The notes beneath the pieces were generated by a model, which ran no database searches, was not told the origin of the DNA, and saw only the letters and a program-made list of their open reading frames with translations. The translations under genes were made by a program, and so were the position numbers. From positions 1 through 64,000 of IMG/VR virus record IMGVR_UViG_3300032241_002679: 64,000 nt of DNA. One strand, written 5' to 3'. This DNA comes from a virus. Positions 25,715 through 35,335 of this stretch are shown here, piece by piece; within the stretch, counting starts at the first letter, position 1, and every line of letters begins with the position of its first letter.

Positions 25715-26953
25715 TTATAAATATTCTTCTGCAATCACATCTCCCTCAGCCAATTCATCAATCTGGTCAATTATATACTTTGCAACCTTTCTAATGGTTT
25801 CCATGTTTTTTGTGATTGCCTCTTTATTACCCTTCCATAAATAAATATATGTTGAATGATGTTGAACTGGAATATTAAAATGTTTCATTACTACATATGA
25901 TACACTTTCAGCCTGTAACTCTTTCAATTTTTTATCAGATTTTATTTCATCACCCTGATAAAATTTTGATGAAGGCCAATGCATTAACTCGTGCGCCAAT
26001 TCATGTACAAGTGTTGAAACTTCACCAGCACCCTCTACGCCTGAAGACATATTTATATGTCCACCAGCAGAATAACCATTTTCACCGCCTCTAGCATCTG
26101 ATTTAGTTAATTTAATATTTTCTTTTTCTATTACTTGAGATACATATTTGTATAATTTTTGTGTCAATTCAGTTGGTGAAGTTTCACTAAACCATTCAGG
26201 TTCACTAGGAATATCTTCAGTACCTGCAAAAGGTTTTGTATCAGCAATATCATAAACTTGTACCGCTTTAAAACCAACTAATCTATTGTCTCTAACCGCT
26301 GAATCTAAACCTTCATCACCTAAATCACTACCCTTTTTTTTCTTATTTTTATCTGTAAATATTGGTCTAAAAATCCATATACCACGTGCGTCAGCTACAA
26401 CATATCGATTTAATTTTTTTCTCCAATCTTCCCTACCAGCTACCTTAGTTGCATCTGGCCTTTGAATTAAAATTAAAATATTATTTGAAAAACTGTAAGA
26501 ATGAAATTTTGATTGAAAAGTTAAATATCTTCTTATTGCAGCATCTGTTGCTTTTTCATCAGTTGCTTTTCCTAAATCATCAATGTAAGAAGTTAATTTT
26601 GATGTTAAGCTTTTAGAATCTGTAATTGTACCATCCTTTATTACATAATCTTTTATATCTTCCAATGAATTTATAAATTCATCTGTTTTATTAATAAAAT
26701 TTAATCTATCTTGCGCTTGTTTAAAATTAGTAGAATCCGTTACCCATACTTTTTTAAAGGTATCCCATTTGAATAAATTATCCTGTTTAATTTTTTCTTT
26801 ATTTTTATAAGTCTCGTCACCCGCTTCTTTGGGATTTTCTTTATCAGAAACTACAACTAATTGATCCTTTTCAGGTTCATTACCACTTGATGGTGTTTTT
26901 AATCTTTTAAGTTTTAAAAGTTCGTCTAATTTTTTCTTAATTACACTTTTCAT
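25715..26953 (-). CDS. ArdC-like protein with zincin metallopeptidase domain
   Basis: 412 residues. After a charged N-terminus, residues about 130-210 match the ArdC N-terminal (DUF1738-type ssDNA-binding) pattern: FHSYSFSNNILILIQRPDAT, then AGREDWRKK and RGIWIFRPI. The C-terminal part is a zincin: VSTLVHELAHELMHW contains HExxH, followed by ELQAESVSYVVM with the third-ligand Glu. ArdC proteins protect incoming DNA from host restriction; the metallopeptidase half may act on a host protein. It lies among late virion genes, so it could be packaged and injected. That last point is inference. Confidence 0.82.
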   Translation of the reverse strand: MKSVIKKKLDELLKLKRLKTPSSGNEPEKDQLVVVSDKENPKEAGDETYKNKEKIKQDNLFKWDTFKKVWVTDSTNFKQAQDRLNFINKTDEFINSLEDIKDYVIKDGTITDSKSLTSKLTSYIDDLGKATDEKATDAAIRRYLTFQSKFHSYSFSNNILILIQRPDATKVAGREDWRKKLNRYVVADARGIWIFRPIFTDKNKKKKGSDLGDEGLDSAVRDNRLVGFKAVQVYDIADTKPFAGTEDIPSEPEWFSETSPTELTQKLYKYVSQVIEKENIKLTKSDARGGENGYSAGGHINMSSGVEGAGEVSTLVHELAHELMHWPSSKFYQGDEIKSDKKLKELQAESVSYVVMKHFNIPVQHHSTYIYLWKGNKEAITKNMETIRKVAKYIIDQIDELAEGDVIAEEYL

Positions 26954-26956
26954 AAA

Positions 26957-27328
26957 TTATTTTTTAATGTCTGCGTCAAGTACGTTTATATAGAGTTGTT
27001 CTCTAATAGGGACAATTAATGTTCCAGTACCATCCAAAAATGTTATTTCAAATTGAGCAATATATCTACCAGCTTTTTGTGTATCATGTTCACTGAATTG
27101 ATATACTAAATAATATTGGTCACCCATACAATTTGACGGTGTTAATAATGATGTACTAGCTGGTTTTTTACCAATTCTTTTGATACCAGTTATAACATCA
27201 GTCATACTGAATGTTATATTTGCATTCTGTATTTGATCATAAAATTTACGAAAGTCATTTCTTCCATCTTGTATAAGCTCCAGCTTCAATGGATTTAATG
27301 TTGCCCCCTTATTTATAAAAAATTCCAT
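26957..27328 (-). CDS. Baseplate/fibre accessory beta protein (BppU-like fold suspected)
   Basis: 123 residues: MEFFINKGATLNPLKLELI, DGRNDFRKFYDQIQNANITF, ITGIKRIGKKPAS, DQYYLVYQFSEHDT, GRYIAQFEITFLDGTGTLIVPI. The pattern of a leading strand, 'ITFSMTDVITG', a 'YYLVYQF' strand and a terminal 'GRYIAQFEI' strand resembles the N-terminal Ig-like domain of upper baseplate/fibre-attachment proteins. It lies 40 bases downstream of the 1032-residue fibre gene on the same strand. No close family is recognised with certainty. Confidence 0.5.
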   Translation of the reverse strand: MEFFINKGATLNPLKLELIQDGRNDFRKFYDQIQNANITFSMTDVITGIKRIGKKPASTSLLTPSNCMGDQYYLVYQFSEHDTQKAGRYIAQFEITFLDGTGTLIVPIREQLYINVLDADIKK

Positions 27329-27368
27329 AATTCTGATATTTTAATTTTATTATTATTTTCTCTTATAT

Positions 27369-30300
27369 TTATTTACCTCTGACTAATGTACCGTTAAATA
27401 AAACACCATATGCTTGGTTTGTTTCTGTCTGTTGATTTACACTACTTCCTTGTAATGCCCAAAACTCAACATAATCTGTACCACCACTTAAATAAATAAG
27501 ATGATTAACCCCTATGGCTACACCAGCACTACTAACTGGTGTTCTATTTCCACGTTTAAATTCATTTCCATTTTTATATATTGAGCATATAAAAGCTGAT
27601 GTTGAAATTGAACCAGTAAATGACGCAATTGATACATATCCATTTATTTGATAATAACCAGCTATTTGTGGGTTAAATCTAAAGGTTGAATTATTATAAG
27701 CATTACCTATATTATATTCAATAGTATCAGCCGACAATTTTATCGGTGTGCCATTGCCAGGTATTATATTAGGAATACTAGCCCAAGCACTAAATGCGGG
27801 ACTACTCGAACCAATATTGTTACTATGAATAATACCATTTCCATCTATAGTTAAATAACTAGTATCTCCAGTATTTGCGCTTAACCCTACTAATTTTAAC
27901 GGATTTGTAGTAGCTGTTACTGTTAAACCACTTGTGAAAATACCATTACCCAATACTTGTAATCTATAGCCTAGATCTGGTTGATTATTTGGTTGAAATG
28001 GATAGCCAATAATAGTGTTTTGAGTGGAAGTACCCAATATTTGTACATTATTTAATTTAGTATAAAACGGCTGTACATTAAATGGGCTTCCCAAACTATA
28101 AACAGCGGTACCAATAATAGTTGTATTAGTAATACTTGATATAGCTGAACCAGCCGCTTGTGCACCTGCACCTATTGCAATAACTTGATTCATAAAACCA
28201 ATATCATTATTATAATAACCAGATTGATCTCCAATAAATGTATTAGTAAAACCAGTAGATAATCCGCCACCAGCATCATTACCAATTGCTGTATTATTAC
28301 CACCAACTGTGAGATATTCCATCGCCCATATTCCATACCCAGTATTATATTGGCCAGTAGTAACGGCATTCATAGCCCTATAACCAATACCAGTATTTCC
28401 TCTAAATCCATAAAGTCCATTAGTTGTTAGCGATTGAAGAACATTGCGACCAATTGCTATTGTACCATAATCAGTATTCGTTCCATTTGTATATCCCGTC
28501 CAATTAAGATTTGTTGTTCCTATATAGATATGTGGTCTAATTCCTCCATATCCATTATACAGTGTAATTAATGGGGTATTATTACTGTAATTTATAATAT
28601 TAAATATATCACCACCACTATTATATGATTGCTGATTTATATTTATTGCGCCATAAAAATTACTATTTCCACTTACATCTAATTGATATTGAGGTGTCGG
28701 ATTATTAATACCTATATTACCTCCACTAAATACTAAGTTATTAGGTGTTGTTGATGAAGTAAATGTAAGTTTATATGAGGATAATCCTATCGTTCTATTT
28801 GAATTCAATACACCATCACTATTATATATGTTTATAGTATTACCAGTTAGACCACTTATTGTTGTTGTATGAACAATACCATTTGTATCTATTGTTAATA
28901 AACTTGTATCAGTATTATTTTGTAATCCTTCTATTTTAATTGGATCTGTTGCTGCGGATATATGCAATGCATTACTTGGATTAATCACATTAATCCCTAT
29001 ATTTGCATTGGATACGCCTGTATATGGTTCACCTCCTATATTTGAATATAATCCAGTACCAAATAATACACCGCCTATATTAAGACTATTTGCGGTATCA
29101 TCCGCTAAAGTAATATTTGTACCAATAATAATATTATTAGAACCTATTCCATTTGTATTATTTATATTATAAGCCGTTTGATACCCAATTAGTGTAGAAT
29201 AAGACGCATTACTAGCATTATAACCAGCATTATGGCCAAAGAAGTTTGAATTAGATGCATTTATGGCAAAACAACCAGCTTGATACCCCAAGAAATTACT
29301 ATCATTAGCATTAGTAGCCTGTAAACCAGTTTGGAAACCAAAGAAATTACCGTTATACGCATTTGTAGCACCAAATTCAAGATATCCACCAGCCGAATCA
29401 CCAAAAAAATTACTATTATATGCATTATGGGCATATAAACCAGCACTTGGGCCAATGAAATTTGACCCAAAAAATCCATTAACTCCAGTACCAGTTATAC
29501 CATAACCACTACTTGTTCCTAAAAAGTTTGAACCAGATGCATAAATAGCTTGAAACCCAGCATCATTACCAAAAAAGTTTGAATAAAATGCATTAATAGC
29601 ACTATTACCAGCATTTTGGCCGAAAAAGTTTGAATCATGTGCACTAACAGCCCCATTACCAGCACTATTCCCAAAAAAGTTTGAATAATATCCAGAAGTA
29701 GCCGAAGAACCAGCTTGATACCCCAAGAAATTACTATCATTAGCATTAGCAGCATAAATACCAGCCTCAACTCCAATGAAATTTGAATTGAATGCATTAG
29801 TGGCTTGATTACCAGCTACGTAACCTAAAAAGTTTGAATATGATGCACTTGTTGCATCATAACCAGCACCCTGCCCCAAAAAATTTGAATAAAATGCATT
29901 AGTAGCATTAAAACCAGCTTCATTTCCTAAGAAATTTGAATATGATGCATATGTAGCATTAACACCAGCATAATCACCAATAAAAATTGATTGATTTGCA
30001 TATGTAGCATTCTGGCCAGCATTATTGCCATATACGAACATATCATTTCCAAGTGCCTGTGCACCATCACCTATTGCTATGGAACCAGCATTTCCAACAA
30101 TTGGAGAAACACTTGGTGAACCACTATATTCGCTATACCATTTTAATGATGTTGTAGAAAATCCAGTAATACTTATTGTATCGCCACTTAAATCTATAAG
30201 AGTTAATGTACCAGTTTGATTATCATATGTACCACCAGTAATAGGTGCATAACTAGTACCACCGCTTAGACTTGTAACATCCAATGTCAATGTTGAATTA

Positions 30301-30467
30301 TCATATCTCGTTAAAACAACTTTAGCTCCTAAGACATTGGCACTTTTTATTGCCAATCCCTTTAGAAATATCATATTATTATCTAAATCAGCAAAGCTCA
30401 ATACACTACCTTTGGTAATATCATTGTATGGACTTGTTAACGATCTTAATGTTAAATTATTTGGCAT
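27369..30467 (-). CDS. Tail fibre with 17-residue repeat shaft and C1q-like C-terminal domain
   Basis: 1032 residues. The N-terminal domain (NLTLRSLTSPYNDITKGSVL, then DLDNNMIFLKGLAIKSAN) is shared with the next gene upstream and is probably the virion attachment part. About 17 repeats of SNFLGxxAGxxATNASY follow (residues about 143-440; two units are longer), then the cap IIIGTNITLADDTANSLNIG. The middle carries GNIGINNPTPQYQLDVSG-type motifs. The last about 135 residues (FRFNPQIAGYYQINGYVSI, ICSIYKNGNEFKRGN, VEFWALQGS) look like a trimeric C1q/TNF-like head, a common receptor-binding end. Host-range determinant is a likely role. Confidence 0.82.
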   Translation of the reverse strand: MPNNLTLRSLTSPYNDITKGSVLSFADLDNNMIFLKGLAIKSANVLGAKVVLTRYDNSTLTLDVTSLSGGTSYAPITGGTYDNQTGTLTLIDLSGDTISITGFSTTSLKWYSEYSGSPSVSPIVGNAGSIAIGDGAQALGNDMFVYGNNAGQNATYANQSIFIGDYAGVNATYASYSNFLGNEAGFNATNAFYSNFLGQGAGYDATSASYSNFLGYVAGNQATNAFNSNFIGVEAGIYAANANDSNFLGYQAGSSATSGYYSNFFGNSAGNGAVSAHDSNFFGQNAGNSAINAFYSNFFGNDAGFQAIYASGSNFLGTSSGYGITGTGVNGFFGSNFIGPSAGLYAHNAYNSNFFGDSAGGYLEFGATNAYNGNFFGFQTGLQATNANDSNFLGYQAGCFAINASNSNFFGHNAGYNASNASYSTLIGYQTAYNINNTNGIGSNNIIIGTNITLADDTANSLNIGGVLFGTGLYSNIGGEPYTGVSNANIGINVINPSNALHISAATDPIKIEGLQNNTDTSLLTIDTNGIVHTTTISGLTGNTINIYNSDGVLNSNRTIGLSSYKLTFTSSTTPNNLVFSGGNIGINNPTPQYQLDVSGNSNFYGAININQQSYNSGGDIFNIINYSNNTPLITLYNGYGGIRPHIYIGTTNLNWTGYTNGTNTDYGTIAIGRNVLQSLTTNGLYGFRGNTGIGYRAMNAVTTGQYNTGYGIWAMEYLTVGGNNTAIGNDAGGGLSTGFTNTFIGDQSGYYNNDIGFMNQVIAIGAGAQAAGSAISSITNTTIIGTAVYSLGSPFNVQPFYTKLNNVQILGTSTQNTIIGYPFQPNNQPDLGYRLQVLGNGIFTSGLTVTATTNPLKLVGLSANTGDTSYLTIDGNGIIHSNNIGSSSPAFSAWASIPNIIPGNGTPIKLSADTIEYNIGNAYNNSTFRFNPQIAGYYQINGYVSIASFTGSISTSAFICSIYKNGNEFKRGNRTPVSSAGVAIGVNHLIYLSGGTDYVEFWALQGSSVNQQTETNQAYGVLFNGTLVRGK
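29148..30041 (-). repeat. Array of about 17 x 51-bp coding repeats
   Basis: The same 17-residue SNF(L/F/I)GxxAG unit as in the giant fibre. Fifteen units keep the 51-base period; two carry extra residues (GYGITGTGVNGFF and GGYLEFGATNAYN). The array ends with a shared cap region. Confidence 0.85.
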
Positions 30468-30471
30468 ATTT

Positions 30472-31515
30472 TTAAATTAATCTAATTTTTATTGTTCCAC
30501 TTGTATGATATAACCCGCCTATTGGTATACCATTTGCTGCGGCTATTGCATCATTTTCATAATTCAAATTAATTACCTGTGGTAAAATAATTGTAGCTGT
30601 TGTACCACTAATCAAATCTACTCTAAATGCATCAGCTCTATTATTATCATCAGAACCACAGCCTATTATTGCAATATTATTATTTGTATTTCCTATTGTA
30701 TTATATCTACCTGAAACATGTTGAAAATCTATTTCTGAAATTGTATTATTTCCTTCGGCATGAGAAGCAAATCCAAGTGTTATAGTGTTATTTCCCTCAG
30801 AATGTGAAGAATTGCCAATACTAAAATTAGTATGTCCTTCAGAATGGGATGCATTGCCATAAGCAAAATTATTATACCCCTCTGAATGTTGATAATTAGA
30901 TGGAAATATATCATCAGTAATTACTGAAGCACCAATTAACGCATCTTCTGAATTTATATTTTCATTTAATACTATAATTGTATTTGTATCATTAAAACTA
31001 ACTGAATTAGTTTTAATTATTTTAATTTCATTTACAGAATCATAATATAATATTTGAAGACCATTTGATAAGATATAAGTAATCTTTGATGAAACATCGC
31101 CATAATTCTCATCCAATGTTATAATACCATTAACTACACTAGAAGAATGATAAGCATATAATCCAGCGACACTTAAATATCCTTCAGAATGTGAAAAATT
31201 ATTAACTGATATGGCATTAAATCCATTTTCTAAAGTAGAGGCTGAAATAGATGGTGCACATAAAGAACCAGTCATTGTATCACCAGTTAAACGAACATAA
31301 GCACCACCAATACCATCATTATTTATTGGAACTGTTATAATGGAACCGTCTATTTTTTTTAATGTAAGTATATCACCATTCCAATCGGCACTTTTAATAG
31401 CCAATCCCTTTAAATGAATCAGATTATTATCTAAATCAGTATGGCTTAATATACTACCTTTAGTAATATCACCATGTGGACTTGTAATTGTCCTAAGAAT
31501 CAAATTATTAGACAT
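30472..31515 (-). CDS. Fibre protein with SHSEG beta-roll repeats
   Basis: 347 residues from ATG 31515; a longer frame to 31566 exists, but MSNNLILRTITSP aligns with MPNNLTLRSLTSP of the neighbouring fibre. The N-terminal attachment domain (DITKGSILSHTDLDNNLIHL) is shared with that fibre. YVRLTGDTMTGSLCAPSIS is a common fibre-stalk motif. The SHSEG-x5-x-G-x-x repeats (YQHSEGYNNFAYGNASHSEG) are the YadA-head-like type often placed before an intramolecular chaperone or cleavage domain. The end (ADAFRVDLISGTTATI, then IPIGGLYHTSGTIKIRLI) is short. It is probably a fibre shaft and tip component. Confidence 0.75.
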   Translation of the reverse strand: MSNNLILRTITSPHGDITKGSILSHTDLDNNLIHLKGLAIKSADWNGDILTLKKIDGSIITVPINNDGIGGAYVRLTGDTMTGSLCAPSISASTLENGFNAISVNNFSHSEGYLSVAGLYAYHSSSVVNGIITLDENYGDVSSKITYILSNGLQILYYDSVNEIKIIKTNSVSFNDTNTIIVLNENINSEDALIGASVITDDIFPSNYQHSEGYNNFAYGNASHSEGHTNFSIGNSSHSEGNNTITLGFASHAEGNNTISEIDFQHVSGRYNTIGNTNNNIAIIGCGSDDNNRADAFRVDLISGTTATIILPQVINLNYENDAIAAANGIPIGGLYHTSGTIKIRLI

Positions 31516-31564
31516 TTTTATGTATTTTTTATAATCTAATTTTTTAATAAAACTAGACTTATAC

Positions 31565-31572
31565 ATAAATAT
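31565..31572 (-). promoter_or_regulatory. Candidate late promoter octamer ATATTTAT
   Basis: Minus-strand ATATTTAT 50 bases upstream of the ATG at 31515. Its position also supports the shorter start, because the octamer would overlap the start region of the longer frame. Confidence 0.35.
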
Positions 31573-31599
31573 GTAATAAAACCCTAAGTGTCAGATTAT

Positions 31600-32838
31600 T
31601 TAATCAATTGTTTCTGTAAATCTAACCCAATTATTTCCATTATAGACCCTAAGACCAGGTACGTTATCAATTTGAAATATAACTAGACCAGCCACAGGAT
31701 TACTTATATTGTCTCTTTGATTTTTAGACATACGTGGTAGTAAAAGACCACTGTTTGTAGAAGTTAAATCTAAAATAGCACTTAAATCAGGTGTCGAAGT
31801 ACCAATACCTATATTACCACCAGTTGCTCCTGTATATGGATTACCACTAGTTGTTGAATATAATCCAGTACCAAACAATACACCGCCTATATTAAGACTA
31901 TTATTTGTAAAATCTGGTAATGTAATATTGCTACCAATAATAATATTATTAGAACCAATATTTGTTGAACCATTAGCTACATTATAACCTATAAAATTTG
32001 AATAAGACGCACCCGTAGCATTATAACCAGCATATTGACCAAGGAAATTTGAATGAGATGCGTTAATAGCATTATAACCAGCATATTCTGCACCAAAAAA
32101 ACTATAGGTAGCATTTATCGCCCCATAACCAGCATAATCATTTAAAAATATTGAGTTATATGCATTTGTTGCCCCATAACCAGCTTGATTTCCCATGAAT
32201 ATGGAATCACTGGCATAAGTTGCCTCAAAACCAGCATAAGCACCAATAAATGTGGCACCACCAGCATTAGTTGCATTAACACCAGCATATTCACCAATAA
32301 AATTTGAATTACTTGCATTAATAACATTTTGACCAGCACTCTGTCCTAAAAAGTTTGAATTAGCCGCATTTGTTGCACCATAACCAGCATCCTTTCCAAA
32401 GAAATTTGAATATGAAGAATTAGTAGCATTAAAACCAGCACCCTGCCCCAAAAAATTTGAATAAAATGCATTAGTAGCATTAAAACCAGCACCCTGCCCC
32501 AAAAAATTTGAATATGAAGCATTAGTAGCATAATAACCAGCGCTATCCCCAACAAAAAAAGAATAGTTAGTTGAAAAATTAGTTGTTGATGGATTATTTG
32601 AATAAATTGTAGAACCATCTATAGATAAGGGGCTACTATTTCCAATTGGTAAGTAAAGTGTAAATGTACCACCTGTATTATTAAAAAATGTGACTGTGGT
32701 AGTTCCCGTATTATATGTAGCACCAGTTACAAATACATCAAATCCGCTATTAGGTAAATGTATATTTGGTATTAATTTGTTACCATCCAATGGTGCATAA
32801 CCATTAGGTATTGCTCTGTTTAATTTACTTTCAAACAC
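31600..32838 (-). CDS. Fibre protein with 12 beta-roll repeats and a Bacteroidota-type C-terminal domain
   Basis: 412 residues. The N-terminus (AIPNGYAPLDGNKLIPNIHL) is the common fibre motif 'YAPLDxxxKIPxxxLP'. Residues 93-296 are 12 exact 17-residue repeats of the SNFLGQGAGFNATNAFY type. The cap IIIGSNITLPDFTNNSLNIG follows. The C-terminus has ILDLTSTNSGLLLPRMSKNQ then GLVIFQIDNVPGLRVYNG, a segment seen widely in Bacteroidota surface proteins, which supports a Bacteroidota host. It is probably a fibre or decoration protein. Confidence 0.8.
   Translation of the reverse strand: MFESKLNRAIPNGYAPLDGNKLIPNIHLPNSGFDVFVTGATYNTGTTTVTFFNNTGGTFTLYLPIGNSSPLSIDGSTIYSNNPSTTNFSTNYSFFVGDSAGYYATNASYSNFLGQGAGFNATNAFYSNFLGQGAGFNATNSSYSNFFGKDAGYGATNAANSNFLGQSAGQNVINASNSNFIGEYAGVNATNAGGATFIGAYAGFEATYASDSIFMGNQAGYGATNAYNSIFLNDYAGYGAINATYSFFGAEYAGYNAINASHSNFLGQYAGYNATGASYSNFIGYNVANGSTNIGSNNIIIGSNITLPDFTNNSLNIGGVLFGTGLYSTTSGNPYTGATGGNIGIGTSTPDLSAILDLTSTNSGLLLPRMSKNQRDNISNPVAGLVIFQIDNVPGLRVYNGNNWVRFTETID
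31951..32562 (-). repeat. Array of 12 x 51-bp coding repeats
   Basis: Exactly 612 bases, 12 units in register. They are related to the arrays at 5085-6920 and 29148-30041. Two neighbouring units (near 32430-32515) are almost identical in DNA. Confidence 0.88.
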
Positions 32839-32853
32839 TAGTTATAATTTTTT

Positions 32854-33126
32854 TTAATGTCCTGTTGTTAATATTTGTCTCAATCTTTCTATTACTTCAA
32901 CGTCAGTCCATTGACCAATAGAATCATATGTCTGACCAGACCATAAAGTATAAACAATACCCTTATCTGTATATACTTTAACAGTTTTTTCAACTGGATT
33001 ATCTACTTCTTTAACAATAGTAATTTGATTGGTTGTAATATTTATACCGCCAATTGATTTAACTACAACAGGAGGGTTAAATGTTATTACTATACCAGCA
33101 TTTTTTGTTTCGGGATTTGTTGCCAT
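32854..33126 (-). CDS. Small virion-associated hypothetical protein
   Basis: 90 residues starting MATNPETKNAGIVITFNPPV, with two beta segments (QITIVKEVDNPVEKTVKVY and IVYTLWSGQTYDSIGQW) and a short C-terminal helix (DVEVIERLRQIL). It is located between two fibre genes on the same strand with 15-17 base gaps, so it is part of the tail cassette. No family is recognised. Confidence 0.55.
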   Translation of the reverse strand: MATNPETKNAGIVITFNPPVVVKSIGGINITTNQITIVKEVDNPVEKTVKVYTDKGIVYTLWSGQTYDSIGQWTDVEVIERLRQILTTGH

Positions 33127-33143
33127 TTTATTTTTTATTTTTT

Positions 33144-35330
33144 TTATATATTATTTGTACCATTTATTTTTCTTTCAAGCGTATATGTACCATTAAATAC
33201 GGTATCAAATGTTATAAAATCAAAATTTGAACCATTTACAACGAATGAAGAAGTTGGCATTATTATTTGGCCACCACTAGTAATACTACCCACGGGCGTT
33301 CCACTAAAGGTAACCGTTAAACCATTTGCGGCTTGAAATTTTTGCGGAATATTTGATCCGTTAATGATATTTGTTAATGTCTCTGTAGAATTTGATGATG
33401 TCAATGTTATTATTCCAGCATAACTATAACTACCCATATTAATGCTATTTGCGTTTGTTATGTCAATTGTTATTGGGAATGTACTTGATTCGATAGAGAC
33501 ATACGCACCATCCAAATTTTCATTAATTGTTATTTCGGAAAAATATGCCTTTGCTCCAATTTTAATATTATAAACATGAATATTATTATTTAAAGTTATA
33601 TTATTAAAAATACAATTATTTTCTAATGTTATATATTGAAATATAGCACCATCATTTAATAATATAGTATATAATTCAGTATTTGATGCGACACTAACAT
33701 TTTCCAAATATGCGTTTCTACCAAATGTAATATTGTTTAATCCAGAAGATAAACCAATCATAATATTGTTTATTCCTGAATTAGTATTATTAAAAAAAAT
33801 GTACTCAAAATAAGAACCATTTAACATATTGACGTAAGAAATATTAGAATTTGCTGCGTAAAAATATATGTTTGAAAAATATGAATTATTAGTAACCTCT
33901 ATTGCATAAATAGAAGAAGAATCATTTCCTTGGATATTAGAAAAAGAAGAATCCATTCCTATAGTAACATCATACATATTTGAATTTGTACCAAAGTTTA
34001 TTTCACCAAAGTAACCATATGTTTCAATTTTTACATCCGAAATATCAGTATTATAATATAAATAAACCACTTCAAAAGTACAATCTTTGTCCATAGTTAT
34101 ATATTGAATATATGAATATGGATAAAGATATACCGAACTAAAATTTGAACCCCCCCCGACTTCTATATAATTAAATTGTATCCTACCAGCATCATTATTA
34201 CATGTAAATATACTATTAAAGTAAGCGCTTTCTTTTAATTTAATATTATAAATTTCTGTATAATCACCCAAATTCATTGATATCATATGACCACCCTTAT
34301 CTGATGTTATATTATAAATTTGTGTTCCAACGCCCCAATTATGCGCATTAAATCCACCGCCATTATCAAAACTTACATTAACAATATACCCATTTCCTTG
34401 ATTTGGAAAATTGACTAAAGAATCAAGATAAGAATTTTTAATGGTGACATTTAAAACATTAGGATGTCCCCATGGAAAACGATTTATATTATTATAACCC
34501 CAATTATTTGAAAACCATATATAATCTGAATATACTTCATTAGTATCATCCCTTCTATATGATATATTGTCATATTCATATTGATATTCAATAATATCAC
34601 ATACAAGTTTATAATCTGTTGTATTATAAAATACAGGAGTCCAATTGGTATTATCTAAATATACTTGTGTATATGGCCAACCAAGTGGTGTATTACCAAC
34701 ACCACCAGTCAAATTTTCCCAAACAATTCCACCCCAAATTACTTTTTGTCCAACACTATACGAAGCTTGTGAAATATAGCTAGAATATGCCGCATATGAA
34801 CCACTACTATCACCATATATATTTGTTGTTGTTGACCAATTTCCACCAGTATTAATAAATGTTAGGGTACTTTGACCAGGTATTTCTACAAGATAACCAG
34901 TTTGTCCTTGATCTCCATGTATATTCTCATTGAATTCAAAAAATCCAGTAGTTGAACCTATATTAATTCTATCTTTATTATCCCATACACTATATAGAGA
35001 ATAATTAGGATTATAAAATAAACCCCATCCTGATCTACTGAGAGTATTTTTAGATGTTGCTTGTAGAATAATATTTGTTCCACCATATAATGTAGGATGT
35101 ACACCTGTAATTTGATAAAAATTACCATTTGTTAGACCTGATATAGATAATAATTCATCCATTTCAGATTTTGTAAGAGTTATAAGTTGATTACCACTAC
35201 TAATGGTATTACCGCTTAAATCTTTTACTTTAATATTATTATCAGAAGCATCCACAAAAAAATTAACAGCACCAGATGGGGCTGCTGGAACTTGTGTTGC
35301 ATTTTGAGGTTGAAATTGTATATATTGCAT
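33144..35330 (-). CDS. Beta-helix tail-spike-like protein
   Basis: 728 residues. The N-terminus (MQYIQFQPQNATQVPAAPSG, then AVNFFVDASDNNIKVKDLSG) resembles fibre attachment segments. Residues about 80-240 contain aromatic-rich beta sequence (GLFYNPNYSLYSVWDNKDRI). Residues about 290-620 have a repeating rung of about 11-12 residues with alternating hydrophobics (SYFSNIYFYAANSNISYV, SYFEYIFFNNTNSGINNI), as in parallel beta-helix or beta-solenoid spikes. No catalytic residues can be assigned. It could bind or process surface glycan. Confidence 0.65.
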   Translation of the reverse strand: MQYIQFQPQNATQVPAAPSGAVNFFVDASDNNIKVKDLSGNTISSGNQLITLTKSEMDELLSISGLTNGNFYQITGVHPTLYGGTNIILQATSKNTLSRSGWGLFYNPNYSLYSVWDNKDRINIGSTTGFFEFNENIHGDQGQTGYLVEIPGQSTLTFINTGGNWSTTTNIYGDSSGSYAAYSSYISQASYSVGQKVIWGGIVWENLTGGVGNTPLGWPYTQVYLDNTNWTPVFYNTTDYKLVCDIIEYQYEYDNISYRRDDTNEVYSDYIWFSNNWGYNNINRFPWGHPNVLNVTIKNSYLDSLVNFPNQGNGYIVNVSFDNGGGFNAHNWGVGTQIYNITSDKGGHMISMNLGDYTEIYNIKLKESAYFNSIFTCNNDAGRIQFNYIEVGGGSNFSSVYLYPYSYIQYITMDKDCTFEVVYLYYNTDISDVKIETYGYFGEINFGTNSNMYDVTIGMDSSFSNIQGNDSSSIYAIEVTNNSYFSNIYFYAANSNISYVNMLNGSYFEYIFFNNTNSGINNIMIGLSSGLNNITFGRNAYLENVSVASNTELYTILLNDGAIFQYITLENNCIFNNITLNNNIHVYNIKIGAKAYFSEITINENLDGAYVSIESSTFPITIDITNANSINMGSYSYAGIITLTSSNSTETLTNIINGSNIPQKFQAANGLTVTFSGTPVGSITSGGQIIMPTSSFVVNGSNFDFITFDTVFNGTYTLERKINGTNNI

Positions 35331-35335
35331 ATTTT

